Source: RYN-230 sp963834515
GTDB taxonomy: Bacteria > Actinomycetota > Actinomycetes > Streptosporangiales > Streptosporangiaceae
Length of the DNA stretch: 64,000 nt
NCBI GenBank assembly: GCA_963834515.1
Contig: CAWICB010000003.1
Coordinates: 620,001 to 684,000 of the forward strand
Reading direction: 5' to 3'
Below, in pieces: positions 1-9,811 of this stretch; the first letter of the stretch is position 1, and every line of letters starts with the position of its first letter. The position numbers and the translations under genes were made by a program. Below the pieces are notes generated by a model, which worked only from the letters and a program-made list of their open reading frames with translations, ran no database searches and was not told where the DNA came from.

Positions 1-74
1 GCCCTTGACCCTCGGCGAAGCAGCCGTGAAGACCGACGTTTCCTGGCAGGGGGTGAGTCCCACCTGCGCAGGTG

Positions 75-1595
75 TCAGTCGTAATGCTTCATGTGCGGCC
101 ACAGCGCCTTCCAGGCCCTGGACGGGCCGGTGCAGACGCCGATCGCTAGGTCGTTCCAATCGTTTTTCACTTGGTCAGGAGGATTGTAGACGGCTAGCTG
201 GCGGCAGCTCGCGAAGTACGGCTTTAGCTGTCCGGCCGCGTCAACGTATAGCACCGTCGTGTCGGATGCGTCCCCCGGTCCCCAGAGCCAGAACGTGTTG
301 TGACCCGAGATCACCGGTGGCAGGTGGTACGGCCCGCCGTACACCTTAAGCGCGCCGGCCTCCGCGTAGGCACCCGTGAAGATGGACGTGGGCGGCTGGC
401 CCGCCCGGGTGAGCGCCGCCTCCTGCGCCGCGACTTCGGCAGTCAGCTGCGGCCAGCCGATGCCGTCAGCGATGCTCGTTGCCCCATTCACTTTGTGCAG
501 GCTCGCGATCGGCAGCAGGGGCAGCACGCTCGGCAAGATGACCACGGTGCCGGCCAGCGCGAGGACGCCGATGGCCACACGCCGGACGCGCGGCCAGCGC
601 GACTTGGCGATCCACCGCTCGGCCGATACAGACCCGGCGGCCAGTATCGCGGGCAGGATCCCGTCCACGTAGTAGACCTTGCCCGGTATCCAGACCAGAA
701 CGTAGATCAAGACAAGCGTGGCGGTAACGCCGAGGAACCGTAGCTGCGCAGCGCGCCAGAGCCTGATGAGCCCCGCGATGGCCAGCGGGATCCCGAGCAG
801 CCCTGCGTACACGAGCTGCGCGGGCAGCCCGCCGATGTAGTCGCCTGTGGAGGTGTTCTGCTGGTGCAGCGCGGAGGCCATCGTGAGCTGCGGCCATCCG
901 TTGGCAAACTGCCAGACGAGGTTCGGCAGCCAGATCACGAGCGCGATGACGCCACCGAGCCACGGCCACCATGTCTTCATGACAGCCCGGTGCGCCGACG
1001 TGACGAGGATGCCAATGACAAGAGCCGCGAGCAGGATCAGGATCAGGTACTCGTCCTCGATGCCGATCCCGGCCGCGACGCCAGCGCCGAGCCACCACCG
1101 CGGCCGGTCCCGCAGCAGCGCCGTGGCCGCGCACACCGTGACGGCCGTCCAGGCGAGCAAGTCATACGGCGTGGTGTTCCCGACATGCATGGCGCCCAGG
1201 AAGACCGGCGCGATGGCGACGGCAAGCGCCGCAATCACCCGCGCAGCGCGGCCCCCGCCGAAGAGCGCGGCAAGCCGCGCGGCGAGCACCACGATCGCGC
1301 CGCCAGCCAGCGCCGGCAGGATCCGGATAGCGGTAGGGTTCACGCCGAACAGGTCCGTGGTGCGGGCAAGCAGCACCGCGAGCGGCGGCTGGTCCACATA
1401 CCCGAACGCCAGGTGGTGACTCGCCACGAGAAAATACAGCTCGTCCTGCTGGAAGCCGTACCGGCCGCTGACCGCCAGCTCAAGGACGACATAGGCGGCG
1501 GCGATGACCCACACGGCCAGCGGCACGCGGTCGTCATGAAGGATCGCCGGAACCGTCGCGGGCTCATCCGCCGCCGTTCCCCGACGGGCTGTCAT
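75..1595 (-). CDS. GT39-family (PMT_2/ArnT-like) membrane glycosyltransferase
   Basis: This 506-residue polytopic membrane protein resembles GT-C glycosyltransferases of family 39, which move a sugar from a polyprenyl-phosphate donor to an acceptor on the outer face of the membrane. After a short cytosolic N-terminus and a first membrane span (about residues 26-43), the first outer loop carries QQDELYF (Asp51-Glu52) and then YVDQPPL (Asp68), the acidic loop typical of PMT_2 proteins. About ten further hydrophobic spans follow, and the last 120 residues look soluble and extracytoplasmic. The length fits the family. The ATG start follows an upstream region with no competing start. Donor and acceptor cannot be read from the sequence. 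Family is fairly sure; specificity is unknown. Confidence 0.85.
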   Translation of the reverse strand: MTARRGTAADEPATVPAILHDDRVPLAVWVIAAAYVVLELAVSGRYGFQQDELYFLVASHHLAFGYVDQPPLAVLLARTTDLFGVNPTAIRILPALAGGAIVVLAARLAALFGGGRAARVIAALAVAIAPVFLGAMHVGNTTPYDLLAWTAVTVCAATALLRDRPRWWLGAGVAAGIGIEDEYLILILLAALVIGILVTSAHRAVMKTWWPWLGGVIALVIWLPNLVWQFANGWPQLTMASALHQQNTSTGDYIGGLPAQLVYAGLLGIPLAIAGLIRLWRAAQLRFLGVTATLVLIYVLVWIPGKVYYVDGILPAILAAGSVSAERWIAKSRWPRVRRVAIGVLALAGTVVILPSVLPLLPIASLHKVNGATSIADGIGWPQLTAEVAAQEAALTRAGQPPTSIFTGAYAEAGALKVYGGPYHLPPVISGHNTFWLWGPGDASDTTVLYVDAAGQLKPYFASCRQLAVYNPPDQVKNDWNDLAIGVCTGPSRAWKALWPHMKHYD

Positions 1596-2007
1596 GCCTC
1601 AACTATTACCACCCATCCTCACCCAAACCTGGTCCACGTGATCGCGCGCCCAGCGGCCGTCGTCGCGTCCGAGTCGGGTCTAATCACACCCGACCAGGAC
1701 AGCCCGCCAGACTGGCGATCATCCTGAGCGGCCCATCCCAGCTCCGGGTCAGAGCCTCCAGCAGTTCCCCGAGCTCCTGATCGCCGCCGCGGCGCAGCCG
1801 CACGGTGAAATGCGGGCGCTGCCCGGTCGGCACTCGGGTCTTCAATGCGCCGGTGCCCTGCCAGTGCAGGCCGCGGCACGGCCGGGCGGTGGCCGGGCGA
1901 GAAATTGCTTGCATTCGGCTGAAGCGAAATGCATACTGGCGGAGGCGGTTCGCTGCAGCCAAGTGCAGTGAACATGCCCGTACCCGGTCACCGATCGAGG
2001 GGGAGTC
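1596..2007. other. Intergenic stretch without a supported gene
   Basis: This 410-base gap separates the divergent GT39 and cupin genes and probably holds both promoters. A 92-codon minus-strand frame lies within it (1684-1962), but it has no recognisable motif or convincing ribosome-binding site, so I do not call it. Confidence 0.4.
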
Positions 2008-2435
2008 ATGCCCGGCACCATCACCACCACCGACGCGAGCGACAACCTGTTCGTCCTGGGTGAGACCTTGCGGCCGCTGCTCACCAACGCCATGGGATCC
2101 TCGCTGGAGATCTTCGACACCAGCGGGCCCGCCGACGCCGGCCGCCCCCGCACTGCCACCCGTGGGAGGAGGTATATGTGGTGCTCAACGGCGAGCTCGA
2201 AGTAACCATCGACGGCGAATCTCACGTGATCTCGCCCGGCGGGGTGGCCCACGTCCCGGCTGGCGTGACGCACAGCTACCGGAATCTCACCGAGGTGCAC
2301 TTCCTGACGATCGTGACGGAGGGCCAGGCCGCCCAGTTCTTCGCGCAGGTGTCCAGTGAGGTCGAGATGAGCCCGCCCGACATCCCAGGTGTCGTGCGCG
2401 TGGCGTCCAGCCACGAGATCGAGTTCAAGCTCTGA
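2008..2435 (+). pseudogene. Small cupin-domain protein split by a one-base deletion
   Basis: The reading frame opens at 2008 and runs to about 2142. The protein then continues one frame over, from about 2142 to 2435. Joined, it gives a small single-domain cupin of about 142 residues. The junction restores PPPHCHPWEEVYVVLNGE, which is cupin motif 1 with its metal-binding His-x-His and Glu, and motif 2 follows as GGVAHVPAGVTHSY. Supplying one C in the C/G run near 2142 repairs the gene. Such cupins bind a metal and often act on, or sense, small molecules. The TetR gene follows 18 bases downstream and may be its regulator. The lesion could be real or a sequencing error; no other damage is seen. 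Confidence 0.75.
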
Positions 2436-2453
2436 CGGCGAGGAGTTCACGCT

Positions 2454-3071
2454 GTGACGACGAGCCGCCGCTACGTCAGCCCGAAACGGGAGGCCCAGGC
2501 GGCGGCCACCCGCGAAGCGATCCTGCAAGCGTTCGCCGAGCAGCTCTCCGGGCCCGACCGCACGACGCTGTCACCGAGCGAAGCGGCCCGCCGGGCCGGC
2601 GTCTCCGCGCGCACGGTCCATATGCACTTCCCCACCGCCGACGATCAGATCGTCGCCCTCGGCGAGTGGTTCGACCGCCACTTCTACCCTCTGGGAGTCC
2701 CGGTGGCCGAGGGTCCTGACGATCTAGCCCGCTACTTCCATGACATCCACGAGAACGCCCTCAAGTCACCGCTGAGCCGGGCGCTGGCCACCGCCCCGAG
2801 CCCGGTGTGGCGCGAGGTCCGGCAGCGGCGCCGGGCCGGGCGGCTGGACGCCATCCGGCGGTCGGCCGCCGCGATCGGGGCTCCGCAGCGGGCGACCGAA
2901 GAGGCGACCGCCACGCTGCTCAGCATGGCGGGCGCCGACTTCTCCTGGACGATGCACGACTGCGGCCTGCCACCCGACCGGATTCCTGACACCATCGCCC
3001 GCACCGTGCAGCTCATCGTCGACGACCTCCGCGCCGCCGCAGCGCGGCGCCGCCAGCACGCCACCGCCTGA
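2454..3071 (+). CDS. TetR-family transcriptional regulator
   Basis: This 205-residue protein has the TetR layout. An N-terminal helix-turn-helix (about residues 20-65) includes SPSEAARRAGVSARTVHMHF, where the usual Tyr-Phe of the recognition helix is replaced by His-Phe. A helical ligand and dimer domain follows. The GTG start at 2454 has a GAGGAG ribosome-binding site about seven bases upstream; no ATG in this frame fits better. It lies 18 bases after the frameshifted cupin on the same strand, so the two probably form one transcript and the regulator may control it. The inducer is unknown. The C-terminus is arginine-rich and ordinary for the family. Confidence 0.9.
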   Translation: MTTSRRYVSPKREAQAAATREAILQAFAEQLSGPDRTTLSPSEAARRAGVSARTVHMHFPTADDQIVALGEWFDRHFYPLGVPVAEGPDDLARYFHDIHENALKSPLSRALATAPSPVWREVRQRRRAGRLDAIRRSAAAIGAPQRATEEATATLLSMAGADFSWTMHDCGLPPDRIPDTIARTVQLIVDDLRAAAARRRQHATA

Positions 3072-3902
3072 ATGCACAGGCCCCGCCGTCGCGGGCCGCC
3101 AGCCGCCGGCCCCGATGTGCCCGAACGGCGGACGCGCGCCCACCCGGCAAGCCAGAACGAAAGGACCGAACCATGACTCCCCAGGCCGGCGATCGCCCAA
3201 AAGGCAGCACTAGCCGCGACACTGGGGCGCTTCCCCGCCACGAAAAACCTCGTGCGACGTCGAGGGCACCCTGTCCTACTTCGCGCCTGACCCGGCTACC
3301 TACCCGACGCCACGCTGGGCTAGGACCTCGGCAGCTTTCAGGCGCTTAGGGACGCCTTCGAGCAGTACCTGCCGGGGCCGACGTCTACCAGCGAGCACAG
3401 ATGAACGGCGCAGGGGGATCCGCCAGGCCACGGTCAGCGCGCTAAAGCCAGGCCCCAGCTCGTGATTGCCGCATGACGGGCGGTCGTCATCCCGAGTGGG
3501 TGATGCGGAGGCCATGATGCCGGTGTGCATCCTGGCTTTAGGCGAGAAGACCCGTATGACCTTGGCCGCCGGCAGACCTGCTGTTGTGGTCTTGGTGAAG
3601 CGGCTGACACCTGTCGCCGCGCAGGTCAGCCAACCTGCCGGTCGCGGCCTTTGGATGGCTATCTCGCCCGCAGGCCGGAACGCCGGCACGCTGGAGGGCA
3701 CATGAGCTCCATATCGGCCGGACACGCGCGGATGGCTGCTTCCGGGCACCGTCCTGGTCATGTCCGGGCTGGCCACCGCGGCTACGGCGGTCGCCTCATC
3801 GGTCACCCAAGTCAAGAACTCCGCCAACGCCCTGCAAAGCGCCGTGTCACGCAAATGCCAGTGAAGGGCACTCGTCAGGCGATGTCACGAGGGAGCTCCA
3901 AC
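3072..3902. other. Gene-poor stretch with decayed coding traces
   Basis: No intact gene is visible in this 830-base stretch. Short plus-strand traces look protein-like but are cut by stops, for example DLGSFQALRDAFEQYLP near 3326-3376 and a hydrophobic piece, LLPGTVLVMSGLATAATAVA, near 3737-3796. I read the region as debris of former genes and name no family. Confidence 0.35.
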
Positions 3903-4145
3903 ATGCCGAAGTGGAACTTCGCGGCGATGGGCCAGGCCGGCCTGACCGGCCGGACCAGGGACATCGCCCGGCCGGTTGCCCGCTCGATCGCTCGCAAGAC
4001 CGGGCGGTCCGAGGCGGACATCCTCTCGCTCATGGGTGCGGCGTTTCTCGCAATCGCCCTGATCAATTTCCTCCGGAAGGTCGATACCGTCATCAAGGCC
4101 GGGCGAACTGGCCGCGATGCAGCGAGCGCCCCTCCCAGCGTCTAG
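3903..4145 (+). CDS. Small protein of unknown function with one hydrophobic segment
   Basis: The 80-codon frame starts with ATG at 3903, preceded by a GAGGGAG ribosome-binding site. The protein begins MPKWNFAAMGQAGLTGRTRD, is basic over its first 40 residues, and has one short hydrophobic stretch, LSLMGAAFLAIALINFL (about residues 42-58), which could be a membrane anchor. I do not recognise the family. Its stop codon TAG at 4143-4145 abuts the truncated antiporter frame, which opens immediately afterwards, so a deletion may have joined the two. The ribosome-binding site and third-position GC support translation, but a short chance frame cannot be excluded. Confidence 0.5.
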   Translation: MPKWNFAAMGQAGLTGRTRDIARPVARSIARKTGRSEADILSLMGAAFLAIALINFLRKVDTVIKAGRTGRDAASAPPSV

Positions 4146-4793
4146 CGGGTCGCGGGCGGCGCAGTAGGCACCCTGGTGCTGTGGCTGCTGCTGAAGAAGC
4201 TGAAGCTCACCGGTATCCTCGCCACCCAGGCCATCATCGCCACGGTGATCACCATCGCCGGCTTGTGTGACGCGCTGCGGGACGACACCGGGCTGGTCGC
4301 GGCCATCACCATGGGGATCGTCCTGGCCAACCTGCGCGGGACCGATGTACCCGAGGATCGCCCGTTCATCAAGACGGTTGTCCAGCTGGCCATCGGGGTG
4401 CTGTTCATCTCGATCTCGGCCACGGTGACCCCCGCGTCCCTGCGCGGCGTGATCTGGCCCACGCTGGGCCTGGTGGCCCTGCTGGTCCTGGTGGTCCGCC
4501 CCGCCGTCGCGGTGGTGGCCACAGTTCGGACCAGCCTGACCCGCAACGAGCGGATCTTCATCGGGTCCATGGACCCGCGGGGCATCGTCGCCGCGTCCAC
4601 CGCCGCGACCTTTACCGCCCCGCGCGTCGCGCTGCACATCGGCGGGGCCAGCAAGCTGCTGGCTGTAACATTCCTGGTGATCGTCGGCACCGTCGCCATC
4701 TACGGCCTCGCCGCAACCCCGCTCGCCCGGGCACTCGGCCTCCGCGAACCCGAGCTGGAGAAAAGCCCCGCCGAACAACCCCCTGACCCCTGA
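4146..4793 (+). pseudogene. C-terminal half of a CPA1-type Na+/H+ antiporter
   Basis: The frame opens just after a stop at 4143-4145 and encodes about 215 residues. It is rich in membrane spans and carries MDPRGIVAASTAATF, a signature of the C-terminal half of CPA1 (NhaP-like) cation/proton antiporters. Intact members have about 400 residues or more in the membrane domain, so roughly the first half is missing, including the ion-binding Asp-Asp region. Protein-like sequence (AGGAVGTLVLWLLL) continues upstream of the first possible start, GTG 4176, up to the stop. That shows the truncation is at the DNA level rather than a wrong start. The fragment is probably not functional. Confidence 0.7.
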
Positions 4794-4862
4794 GAGAACT
4801 CACCGGATCGGTAACGCCGAAGATGCCCATGAAGACGAATACGAGGAGATCAGGAGAAGACC

Positions 4863-5129
4863 AGTGCCTAAGCCCCCGGGTGAGGTTGGGGGAGTCTCCG
4901 GTGGTGAGCGCCAAACCGAGCCGCCTCCGGCGGGCTGGGGGTCTTCGGCGGCTTCGCTGGTCTGGTGTTCCTGGGCGTGATTGGCCACGGTGAGAAGTGG
5001 AATGCCGGTTCCAGCCCGCGCTGGCTCGGCGGGCACTGGTGGAGGGTGGCGGTCACTGCCGCGGCCGGCCTGGCCGTCGGGCTGAGCCCGGGCTACGGTC
5101 CTGAGTGCGAAGCCTCTTCGGGCTGTTGA
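4863..5129 (+). pseudogene. Possible decayed small membrane protein
   Basis: A GTG at 4863 follows AGGAGAAGACCA and opens a 38-codon frame. In the next frame a hydrophobic stretch continues: GVFGGFAGLVFLGVIGHG, then WWRVAVTAAAGLAVGL, ending at the stop 5127-5129. A single frameshift near 4935 would join them into an 80-90-residue protein with two possible membrane segments. No family is recognised. The call rests only on hydrophobicity and the ribosome-binding site, so it is weak. Confidence 0.3.
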
Positions 5130-5144
5130 CGGAAGGATCGGGGC

Positions 5145-6128
5145 ATGACCGACAGCGTACCGGTGAGCGGGACGGATGATCGGGCGAAGCACGAGACCGG
5201 GCGGCGGGCGGGCGCCGTGAGCGGCGCGACGGTCCAGCAGGTCGACCCGGCGTCGCCGGGGCCAGCGTTCCCGCGCACGCACCAGATGCTGTGGCTTGAG
5301 TTCGGAGACCGCAGGGATTTCGATGACCCGCGCCAGGAATGGCGGCGGCTGTTCTCGGAGTTGCTGGGCACCTTCGCGCTGGTCCTGGCCGCCGCCGGCG
5401 GCGGGCTCTTGCACGCGAAGGGGCAGATCAGCCTGGCCGCGGCGGTCGTCGCCCCGGGCCTGATGGTGACGGCGATCATCTTGTTCATGGGCGCGGTATC
5501 CGGCGCGCACCTGAACCCGGCCGTGTCACTGGCCTTCGCGCTGCGCGGGGACTTCCCGTGGAAGCGTGTCCCGGGCTACATCGTCATCCAGCTCGCCGGC
5601 GCGACGCTGGCCTGCCTGTTCCTGCGCTGGATATTCGGCAACGTCGAGCATCTGGGGGCGACGCTGCCGGGCCCGGGGTACAAGCCCTGGCAGGCCCTGC
5701 TCATGGAGATCGTGCTAACCGCGCTGCTGGTCAGCGTGATCCTGGGCACCGCGTCCGCGGCGCAGAACGTCGGCGCGATCGCCGCGCTCGGCGTCGGCGG
5801 CTACATCGCCCTGGCCGGGCTGTGGGCGGCACCGGTCAGCGGCGTGTCGATGAACCCGGCCCGCTCCTTCGGTCCCGCCCTGGTCAGCGGTGACTGGACC
5901 AGCTACTGGGTGTACCTGGTGGGGCCGCTGGCCGGGGCGCTGATCGCGGTCGGCTTCGCGTACGTGCTGCGCGGCCGCGGCGGCGACGTCATCTCGCGGG
6001 CGGCGGGCTCCGGCGTACTCGGCCAGGGGGCCCTGGCCGCCAAGGCCAAACTGTCCGAGGACATCGACCAAGGCAAGGTCGTCCCCGAGGGCATCGCCGG
6101 CACCGACACGCAGCCGGGGGGGCAATGA
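5145..6128 (+). CDS. Aquaporin / MIP-family channel
   Basis: This 327-residue membrane protein belongs to the major intrinsic protein family, which passes water or small uncharged solutes such as glycerol. Both signature half-helices are present: AHLNPAVSLAFAL near residue 123 and SMNPARSFGPAL near residue 235, with the Arg after the second NPA that forms the selectivity filter. Six membrane spans surround them. It is longer than the usual 230-280 residues because of a soluble N-terminal extension of about 60 residues and a hydrophilic tail of about 45. ATG 5145 has GGAAGGA upstream. It stands alone; the next gene is convergent. Water versus glycerol preference cannot be assigned by eye. Confidence 0.93.
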   Translation: MTDSVPVSGTDDRAKHETGRRAGAVSGATVQQVDPASPGPAFPRTHQMLWLEFGDRRDFDDPRQEWRRLFSELLGTFALVLAAAGGGLLHAKGQISLAAAVVAPGLMVTAIILFMGAVSGAHLNPAVSLAFALRGDFPWKRVPGYIVIQLAGATLACLFLRWIFGNVEHLGATLPGPGYKPWQALLMEIVLTALLVSVILGTASAAQNVGAIAALGVGGYIALAGLWAAPVSGVSMNPARSFGPALVSGDWTSYWVYLVGPLAGALIAVGFAYVLRGRGGDVISRAAGSGVLGQGALAAKAKLSEDIDQGKVVPEGIAGTDTQPGGQ

Positions 6129-6328
6129 CCGGCACCGCACTCCCAGTCAACTCCGATCAATTCGGGCTGGAGCATCCCGCTACGCCCTTATCGGCTCGTG
6201 CCGCCTTGCGGCTCGCAAGAAGGTATTTAACGCCTTCCGGGCCGGTCAGCACGCGGGCAGCCGGGAACGAGAGTCCCGGCCGCAGCGACGGGCGAGAGTT
6301 TGCTCCCGGCGCTGCCGCCGTGGCGAAG

Positions 6329-7606
6329 TCAGCCGGGTGGTATCGCAGCGATCCCGATCTGTTCGTCGGGGTCGATGGCCTCGGGTGGCCCCGTCGTATC
6401 GGTTTCCTTCTTTCCTTTCCAATGGAGGTGTCCCCACGAAAAGAAGAGCACAAGTGCGGCTCCGATGACCACGTAGATGCTCAGGACGATGATCGGCATC
6501 GTGATGTCGTTGCCGCCGAAATACAGCGTGTTGCGGATCAGGTAGAGCCCGTTGCGTGGCGGCAGGACTGCACCGAGGGCCTGCCAGAAGGGGGGCAGGA
6601 AGGCCACTCCGTTGCCGCTGCCAGTACTGGGGTTCCCGATGAACACGATGAGGATGACCGTGAGAAGGGTGCCCATGGGGCCGATGAGAGTCTGCAACGT
6701 GGCGGCAACCAGCGCAACGGCGAAGGCGATGAACGTGAAGATAGACCACAGCAGCCAGAAGTTGCGCCCGATGTCGGGGTAGCTACCGAGAATCGGCCCC
6801 GCGATCAGGTCGATCACCAGGCCCGCGACGACCGAGTAGCCGAGCAGGGCTGTGACCCGGTGGTGGCGTGCCGTCGTTTTGGTGCGCATCATGGCGAACG
6901 CAGCGCCCAGGTAGCCCGCGATCAGCAGGACGATCAGGGCGATGCCAGGGACGGCACCCTCGGGGTCCTGGGAGGGAAATTTGTTGATCTCCTTGATCTG
7001 GAGCTTCTGGCCGCTTTGCTTCGCGGCCTTCTCATACGCGGCGGCCATGACCCCCGGAGCCCGCAAGCTCGCAGCCTCCGAGAGGATCAGCGTGTTGCTG
7101 TGTGCTGCGAAGCCGCCGTAGATCTTGGATTCGTTGGCCGCCTGGACCAGATCCGACTCGCTGGCGTACTGGTGGACCTGCAGGCTGGCGCTCTTCTGGA
7201 CCGTGGTGGTCAGCGGCGACGAGCCCACCTGTCCCCATGGGAGGTTGTGGGCAACGACCGCATGATCCGCGGAGATGTATGTCGTCGCCATGATGCTCGC
7301 CAGGACCAAGGCGATCAGCAGGCCGATGACCAGCCGTCCCCACGAAGGCGGCCCGCTCCCTCCGGTGCCCTTCGCTGGTGAAACTTGCTCTGCTCCTGAA
7401 CCGTCCGGTGCTTTGCCCGATGCTGGCACGGCTGCATCCCCTCCCTGAGGCTGATCTCGTGGATCCGTGATCAGCCTCAGCCCACCCGTGGCGGCAGCAT
7501 AGGAGGACTGAATCGAATCGGGTTGGGGAGATAGTCCCGTTGGGTGACGCGTGCACAGGCCGCCGCCGCGAGCCGGATAATCGGGCGAAGCAGCTTCATA
7601 CACCAT
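6329..7606 (-). CDS. ABC-2-permease-like membrane protein (DUF3533/YhgE type)
   Basis: The protein has about 425 residues if it starts at ATG 7606 (MVYEAASPDY). The layout matches the DUF3533/YhgE group: a disordered, Pro/Gly-rich cytosolic N-terminus, one membrane span (GRLVIGLLIALVLASIMATT), an extracytoplasmic domain of about 115 residues, then five closely spaced spans and a charged tail. It contains the loop FIGNPSTGSGNGVAFLPPFW, often seen in this group. The open frame extends upstream to 7813, but that part is Cys/Arg-rich and does not look coding. No ATP-binding partner lies nearby. Proposed roles for the family (export, phage receptor) are not testable here. Confidence 0.75.
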   Translation of the reverse strand: MVYEAASPDYPARGGGLCTRHPTGLSPQPDSIQSSYAAATGGLRLITDPRDQPQGGDAAVPASGKAPDGSGAEQVSPAKGTGGSGPPSWGRLVIGLLIALVLASIMATTYISADHAVVAHNLPWGQVGSSPLTTTVQKSASLQVHQYASESDLVQAANESKIYGGFAAHSNTLILSEAASLRAPGVMAAAYEKAAKQSGQKLQIKEINKFPSQDPEGAVPGIALIVLLIAGYLGAAFAMMRTKTTARHHRVTALLGYSVVAGLVIDLIAGPILGSYPDIGRNFWLLWSIFTFIAFAVALVAATLQTLIGPMGTLLTVILIVFIGNPSTGSGNGVAFLPPFWQALGAVLPPRNGLYLIRNTLYFGGNDITMPIIVLSIYVVIGAALVLFFSWGHLHWKGKKETDTTGPPEAIDPDEQIGIAAIPPG

Positions 7607-8224
7607 CGTGACGTCGCCGAATGAGCGCGCCTGACCTGCGGAGCTGATGCACCGCAGCGGCGCCGGCTTGAACCAAATACGGTTCAATTCGGCAGTACAC
7701 GGGGCATCGACAGCGAGGCATCGACAATGGCATCGCGGAGTGCTGCGGCAGGCTCGCCCCGGCCTTACGACAGGGCAGCTTGCCACGATCGGCATGCTCA
7801 TTAACATGTCCATCGCCTACCAACGCTGCGACAGACGCGGTCCGTTTTGGACATTCCGGCCCGGAATTTACAATCGGCCGACGCGAGCGCGCACAGCTCC
7901 CGACAGGGCGCCGGGGCCGTGGGCATCGCGCTGGCCGCTCTGCAAGGTGCCGACATAGGGCGTGTGGAGCGAGACTTCGACGGCTGCCCTGCGGACGGGC
8001 TCGGCGCGGCAGCTTGCGCAGGCCATCGGCTCAGCCAACCCACAGGCGAGCATGGACTTCAGGTCCTGATCGGCAGCCAGGTCCGCCGTCGCGGGTGCTC
8101 GCGTTCAGCACGCCCGGAACAGACTGGCCTCCCCCGCGGGATGCAGCTCAGTGCTGATGATGGAGCGGGGGGTGTTGCTTTCTGGAGAACTGGCTACCAA
8201 TGTGGACGCTAAGGGGGGCTGACG
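7607..8224. other. Gap without a supported gene
   Basis: This stretch of about 620 bases lies between the divergent DUF3533-like gene and the trehalose-synthase-type gene. Several short frames exist, but none has a recognisable motif or good start. It probably carries both promoters and some decayed sequence. Confidence 0.4.
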
Positions 8225-9649
8225 GTGAGTCTGGTCCGGTCGGTGGAGGTGGCAGGGCGCCCTGTCAGCCGTCTGGTGCCGGTTATTGGTGGCGAGCGGT
8301 ACGCCCGGCTGGCCGCGACGGCTGATCAGTTCCGGCGGCGGCTGGCCGGGCGGACCATCTGGAATGTCAGCTCGACCGCGGTGGGCGGTGGGGTCGCCGA
8401 GATGTTGCAGGTGCTCGCCGGGTATGCCCAAGATCTCGATATCGCGGTCCGCTGGATGGTCATCACCGGTGATGCCGAGTTCTTCGTGATCACCAAGCGC
8501 CTGCACAACCAGATCCACGGGCAGGCCGCCGGTGGCCCGCTCAGCGGGGCCGATGCCGGCCATTACGCGCGGATCCTCGCCGCGAACGCAGTCGAGCTAT
8601 CCGGCCTGATACGGCCGGGAGATCTGGTGTTGCTGCACGACCCGCAGACCGCGGGGCTGGCCGCGGCATTGGCGAGCGCTGGCGCGCGGGTGGCGTGGCG
8701 CTGCCACATCGGGGTGGACTGGGAAAACGATGCGACCCGGGGGGCGTGGGGCTTTCTGCGGCCGCACCTGGCCGCCGCTGAGGCGTATGTCTTCTCCCGC
8801 CGCGAGTACGTGCCCGCGTGGATTCCTGGCGCGAAGGTTTGGGTCATACCGCCATCGATCGACCCGTTTTCCCCGAAGAACCAGCACCTCGATAACGGCA
8901 CGGTGCTGGCCATCTTGGCCAGGATCGGCGTGCTGGATGGTGTGGTGCCGGATGCGCGGGCGTCTTTTGTGCGCGGCGACGGCGCCGTGGGGGTGGTTAC
9001 CCGGCCTGCGGGGATCACCGGTGCGGGCCGGCCCGGTCCTGGTGATCCGCTGGTGGTTCAGGTTTCCCGGTGGGACCAGCTCAAGGACATGTCCGGAGTC
9101 ATGCGTGGCTTCGCCGAGTATGTCGCGCCCGGTGGCAGCGGATACCTGGTGCTGGCCGGCCCGGCGGTCGCCGGGGTGACCGATGACCCCGAGGGCGCCG
9201 CGGTGTTCGGGGATTGCCTGCTGCAGTGGCGCGACCTGCCGGCCGCGGCCCGCGCCCGGGTTCTGCTGGTCACCCTGCCGCTAGATGACGCCGACGAAAA
9301 CGCCGCGATGGTCAACGCACTGCAGCGGCACGCCTCCGTCATCACGCAAAAGAGCCTCGCCGAGGGGTTTGGGCTGACCGTGGCCGAAGGCATGTGGAAA
9401 GCACGGCCGGTGGTCGGGTCGGCAGTCGGCGGGATCATCGACCAGATCACTCCCGGCACCGGCATCTTGCTGCCCGATCCGCGTGACCTGCAAGCCTTCG
9501 GGGCGGCGGTCCGCCGCCTACTCGACGACCCGGACCAAGCCAGCCAGATGGGGCAGGCCGCCCAGGCTCATATCCGCGAGCAGTACGTCGGGGACCTGCA
9601 CCTGCTCCGCTATGAGCGTCTGTTCAGCGCGCTGATCTCCGACGGCTAG
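8225..9649 (+). CDS. Trehalose synthase (glycosyl-transferring, TreT-like) GT4 glycosyltransferase
   Basis: This 474-residue GT-B enzyme resembles TreT, which joins NDP-glucose and glucose to make trehalose, and similar GT4 enzymes. The N-terminal Rossmann half carries RTIWNVSSTAVGGGVAEML (about residues 43-61), the TreT-type acceptor loop, and an HDPQTAGL stretch near residue 138. The C-terminal half has VSRWDQLKDM (near 280) and the donor-binding EGFGLTVAEGMWKARPVV (about 380-397), with the E-x7-E pattern of GT4. The GTG start at 8225 follows AAGGGGGG. It is a single gene; the glutamine amidotransferase 160 bases on may be independent. Another NDP-sugar acceptor is possible. Confidence 0.8.
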   Translation: MSLVRSVEVAGRPVSRLVPVIGGERYARLAATADQFRRRLAGRTIWNVSSTAVGGGVAEMLQVLAGYAQDLDIAVRWMVITGDAEFFVITKRLHNQIHGQAAGGPLSGADAGHYARILAANAVELSGLIRPGDLVLLHDPQTAGLAAALASAGARVAWRCHIGVDWENDATRGAWGFLRPHLAAAEAYVFSRREYVPAWIPGAKVWVIPPSIDPFSPKNQHLDNGTVLAILARIGVLDGVVPDARASFVRGDGAVGVVTRPAGITGAGRPGPGDPLVVQVSRWDQLKDMSGVMRGFAEYVAPGGSGYLVLAGPAVAGVTDDPEGAAVFGDCLLQWRDLPAAARARVLLVTLPLDDADENAAMVNALQRHASVITQKSLAEGFGLTVAEGMWKARPVVGSAVGGIIDQITPGTGILLPDPRDLQAFGAAVRRLLDDPDQASQMGQAAQAHIREQYVGDLHLLRYERLFSALISDG

Positions 9650-9811
9650 CAACCGCTGCCTGCGGCAAGACCGTCAGGAGGCAGTACACCCCAAAACCGT
9701 CCCCCACCAGCACCAGTAGTCCAGTTCAACCGGCGCCCCCAGGACCGGTAGGCCTGCGCGTAGTGTCGAACCTGATCACGGCAAGGCGCGCAGGGTCGAG
9801 GAGGTCCACCT

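Noticed and set aside
1684..1962. 92-codon minus-strand frame downstream of the cupin start
   Set aside because: No ribosome-binding site, no recognised motif, and it overlaps the likely promoter region of the cupin gene.
6200..6212. Short GC hairpin between the aquaporin and DUF3533-like genes as a terminator
   Set aside because: The stem is only five base pairs and no T run follows on either strand, so support is too weak.
6125..7381. 418-codon plus-strand frame opposite the DUF3533-like gene
   Set aside because: It has a composition of charged, repetitive residues typical of antisense frames; the minus strand has clear membrane spans.
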